In this document: positions 61,976-64,000 of the stretch, piece by piece
Layout of the letters: each line of letters opens with the position of its first letter
How positions within the stretch are numbered: the first letter of the stretch is position 1
Assembly (NCBI GenBank): GCA_032433765.1
Contig: JAVIAB010000046.1
Location: forward strand, 66,493,681 to 66,557,680
DNA: 64,000 bases
Source: Megaustenia siamemsis
Taxonomy: Eukaryota > Mollusca > Gastropoda > Stylommatophora > Ariophantidae
Direction: 5' to 3'
Program-made: the position numbers and the translations under genes
Notes under the pieces: model-generated
The model's database searches: none
Seen by the model: only the letters and a program-made list of their open reading frames with translations
Told to the model about the DNA's origin: nothing

Positions 61976-64000
61976 TGAGAGGAAATGAGACTATTTACCT
62001 TGACACAATGGTCAGGTCCTGAGCTAGGCTGTCCCAGTTGTTTGCATATATTGAGAGGAAATGAGACTATTTACCTTGACACAATGGTCAGGTCCTGAGC
62101 TTGGCTGTCCCAATTGTTTGCATATATTGAGAGGAAATGAGACTATTTACCTTGACTCAATGGTCAGGTCCTGAGCTAGGCTGTCCCAGTTGTTTGCATA
62201 TATTGAGAGGAAATGAGACTATTTACCTTGACTCAATGGTCAGGTCCTGAGCTAGGCTGTCCCAATTGTTTGCATATATTGAGAGGAAATGAGACTATTT
62301 ACCTTGACACAATGGTCAGGTCCTGAGCTAGGCTGTCCCAGTTGTTTGCATATATTGAGAGGAAATGAGACTATTTACCTTGACTCAATGGTCAGGTCCT
62401 GAGCTAGGCTGTCCCAATTGTTTGCATATATTGAGAGGAAATGAGACTATTTACCTTGACTCAATGGTCAGGTCCTGAGCTAGGCTGTCCCAATTGTTTG
62501 CATATATTGAGAGGAAATGAGACTATTTACCTTGACACAATGGTCAGGTCCTAGAACCTGGAGTGAGCTTGGCTGTCCCAATTGTTTGCATATATTGAGA
62601 GGAAATGAGACTATTTACCTTGACACAATGGTCAGGTCCTGAGCTAGGCTGTCCCAATTGTTTGCATATATTGAGAGGAAATGAGACTATTTACCTTGAC
62701 ACAATGGTCAGGTCCTGAGCTAGGCTGTCCCATTTGTTTGCATATATTGAGAGGAAATGAGACTATTTACCTTGACACAATGGTCAGGTCCTGAGCTTGG
62801 CTGTCCCAGTTTATTGTTTGCATATATTGAGAGGAAATGAGACTATTTACCTTGACACAATGGTCAGGTCCTGAGCTAGGCTGTCCCAGTTGTTTGCATA
62901 TATTGAGAGGAAATGAGACTATTTACCTTGACACAATGGTCAGGTCCTGAGCTAGGCTGTCCCAGTTGTTTGCATATATTGAGAGGAAATGAGACTATTT
63001 ACCTTGACTCAATGGTCAGGTCCTGAGCTTGGCTGTCCCAGTTTATTGTTTGCATATATTGAGAGGAAATGAGACTATTTACCTTGACACAATGGTCAGG
63101 TCCTGAGCTTGGCTGTCCCAGTTTATTGTTTGCATATATTGAGAGGAAATGAGACTATTTACCTTGACACAATGGTCAGGTCCTAGAACCTGGAGTGAGC
63201 TTGGCTGTCCCAGTTTATTGTTTGCATATATTGAGAGGAAATGAGACTATTTACCTTGACACAATGGTCAGGTCCTGAGCTTGGCTGTCCCAGTTTATTG
63301 TTTGCATATATTGAGAGGAAATGAGACTATTTACCTTGACACAATGGTCAGGTCCTGAGCTTGGCTGTCCCAGTTTATTGTTTGCATATATTGAGAGGAA
63401 ATGAGACTATTTACCTTGACACAATGGTCAGGTCCTGAGCTTGGCTGTCCCAGTTTATTGTTTGCATATATTGAGAGGAAATGAGACTATTTACCTTGAC
63501 ACAATGGTCAGGTCCTGAGCTTGGCTGTCCCAGTTTATTGTTTGCATATATTGAGAGGAAATGAGACTATTTACCTTGACACAATGGTCAGGTCCTGAGC
63601 TTGGCTGTCCCAGTTTATTGTTTGCATATATTGAGAGGAAATGAGACTATTTACCTTGACTCAATGGTCAGGTCCTGAGCTTGGCTGTCCCAGTTGTTTG
63701 CATATATTGAGAGGAAATGAGACTATTTACCTTGACTCAATGGTCAGGTCCTGAGCTTGGCTGTCCCAGTTGTTTGCATATATTGAGAGGAAATGAGACT
63801 ATTTACCTTGACTCAATGGTCAGGTCCTGAGCTAGGCTGTCCCAGTTTATTGTTTGCATATATTGAGAGGAAATGAGACTATTTACCTTGACACAATGGT
63901 CAGGTCCTGAGCTAGGCTGTCCCAGTTGTTTGCATATATTGAGAGGAAATGAGACTATTTACCTTGACACAATGGTCAGGTCCTGAGCTTGGCTGTCCCA
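61975..64000. repeat. Short-monomer domain S5, counterpart of S3, cut by the right edge
   Basis: 76/80-bp monomers following the same order as 27.53-29.55 kb: CCCATTTGTTTGC at 62729 (28273 plus 34,456), a full-length monomer at about 63180 and a run of CCCAGTTTATTG monomers. The array continues past the end of the window in the same orientation. Confidence 0.9.

Larger units (their letters stand above)
2986..64000. repeat. Main satellite array, 75-92-bp monomers, about 750-770 copies, open at the right edge
   Basis: Every segment from here to the end is a head-to-tail copy, all in one orientation, of one monomer. In order it contains GAGACTATTTACCTTGAC, (T/A)CAATGGTCAGGTCCT, an optional AGAACCTGGAGT, GAGCT(T/A)GGCTGTCCCA, (A/G)TT, an optional TATT, and GTTTGCATATATTGAGAGGAA. 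Lengths are 88 bp (full), 92 bp (plus TATT), 76 or 80 bp (minus 12 bp) and 75-77 bp (variants ending CCTGGCTG or GAGCTGGCTG). The copy number is an estimate from about 61 kb at about 80 bp. The consensus has no CpG; rare exceptions are ACTCGATGG at about 3968 and 5578 and GACGCAATGG at about 8656. No non-satellite insert was found. Long runs have stops in all frames. Short open frames arise only where period or indels happen to preserve frame. Confidence 0.98.

Noticed and set aside
2986..64000. CRISPR-like array
   Set aside because: The whole monomer is repeated, there are no unique spacers, and the only differences are small shared variants. The window is not prokaryotic in character.
2986..64000. 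Pol III internal promoter on the minus strand of full-length monomers (GGTTCTA, TAGCTCACTCC)
   Set aside because: The B-box-like match is incomplete, the A-box-like match is poor and the two are almost adjacent instead of tens of bases apart. Most monomers lack the segment altogether.
2986..64000. Bacterial-type promoter (TTGACA with TATATT)
   Set aside because: TTGACA and TATATT are far more than 17 bp apart within a monomer, and the context is a eukaryotic satellite.
2986..64000. Telomeric repeat or CENP-B box within the array
   Set aside because: No TTAGGG-type runs were seen and the consensus lacks the CpG-containing core of a CENP-B box. A centromeric role is possible but not shown.

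Overview
This 64-kb window is almost entirely tandem-repeat DNA from a eukaryotic, probably animal, genome. It contains no intact protein-coding gene, no recognisable RNA gene and no CRISPR array. The organism is a weak inference. The only protein-like sequence is a decayed fragment of the RNase H and C-terminal part of a non-LTR retrotransposon, of the Ingi/Vingi-like type I associate with marine invertebrates such as molluscs and lancelets. Nothing in the window has bacterial gene organisation.

The left 3 kb (1-2985) is a mosaic of small minisatellites and low-copy DNA. It holds a 32-36-bp array (1-404), about 1 kb without repeats or a recognisable gene (405-1460), a 20-bp array (1461-1560), a 58-bp array (1620-1851), the retrotransposon relic (about 2036-2600) and a 60-bp array (2581-2880) that starts inside the relic's reading frame. 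A junction of about 100 bp follows.

From about 2986 to the right edge (and beyond it) runs one head-to-tail satellite of roughly 61 kb, estimated at 750-770 monomers. All monomers derive from one sequence but come in discrete lengths: 88 bp, 92 bp (with a 4-bp TATT insertion), 76 or 80 bp (lacking 12 bp) and 75-77 bp (lacking a different 11-13 bp). Three two-state base positions (CTCAA/CACAA, AGCTTGG/AGCTAGG, CCCAA/CCCAG) give each monomer a barcode. The consensus contains no CpG.

The monomers are organised hierarchically: 176-bp dimers in places, multi-monomer blocks of about 2.8, 3.5, 4.1, 4.7 and 6.5 kb, and a super-repeat in which roughly the first half of the array is collinear with the second half at offsets of about 29.5-34.5 kb. 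Clusters of defective monomers sit at several block boundaries (32.17-32.33, 33.59-33.72, 39.42-39.82 kb) and look like recombination junctions. The biological content is therefore the history and possible chromosomal role (centromeric, pericentromeric or subtelomeric heterochromatin) of a young, actively homogenising satellite. I see no multi-gene system here.
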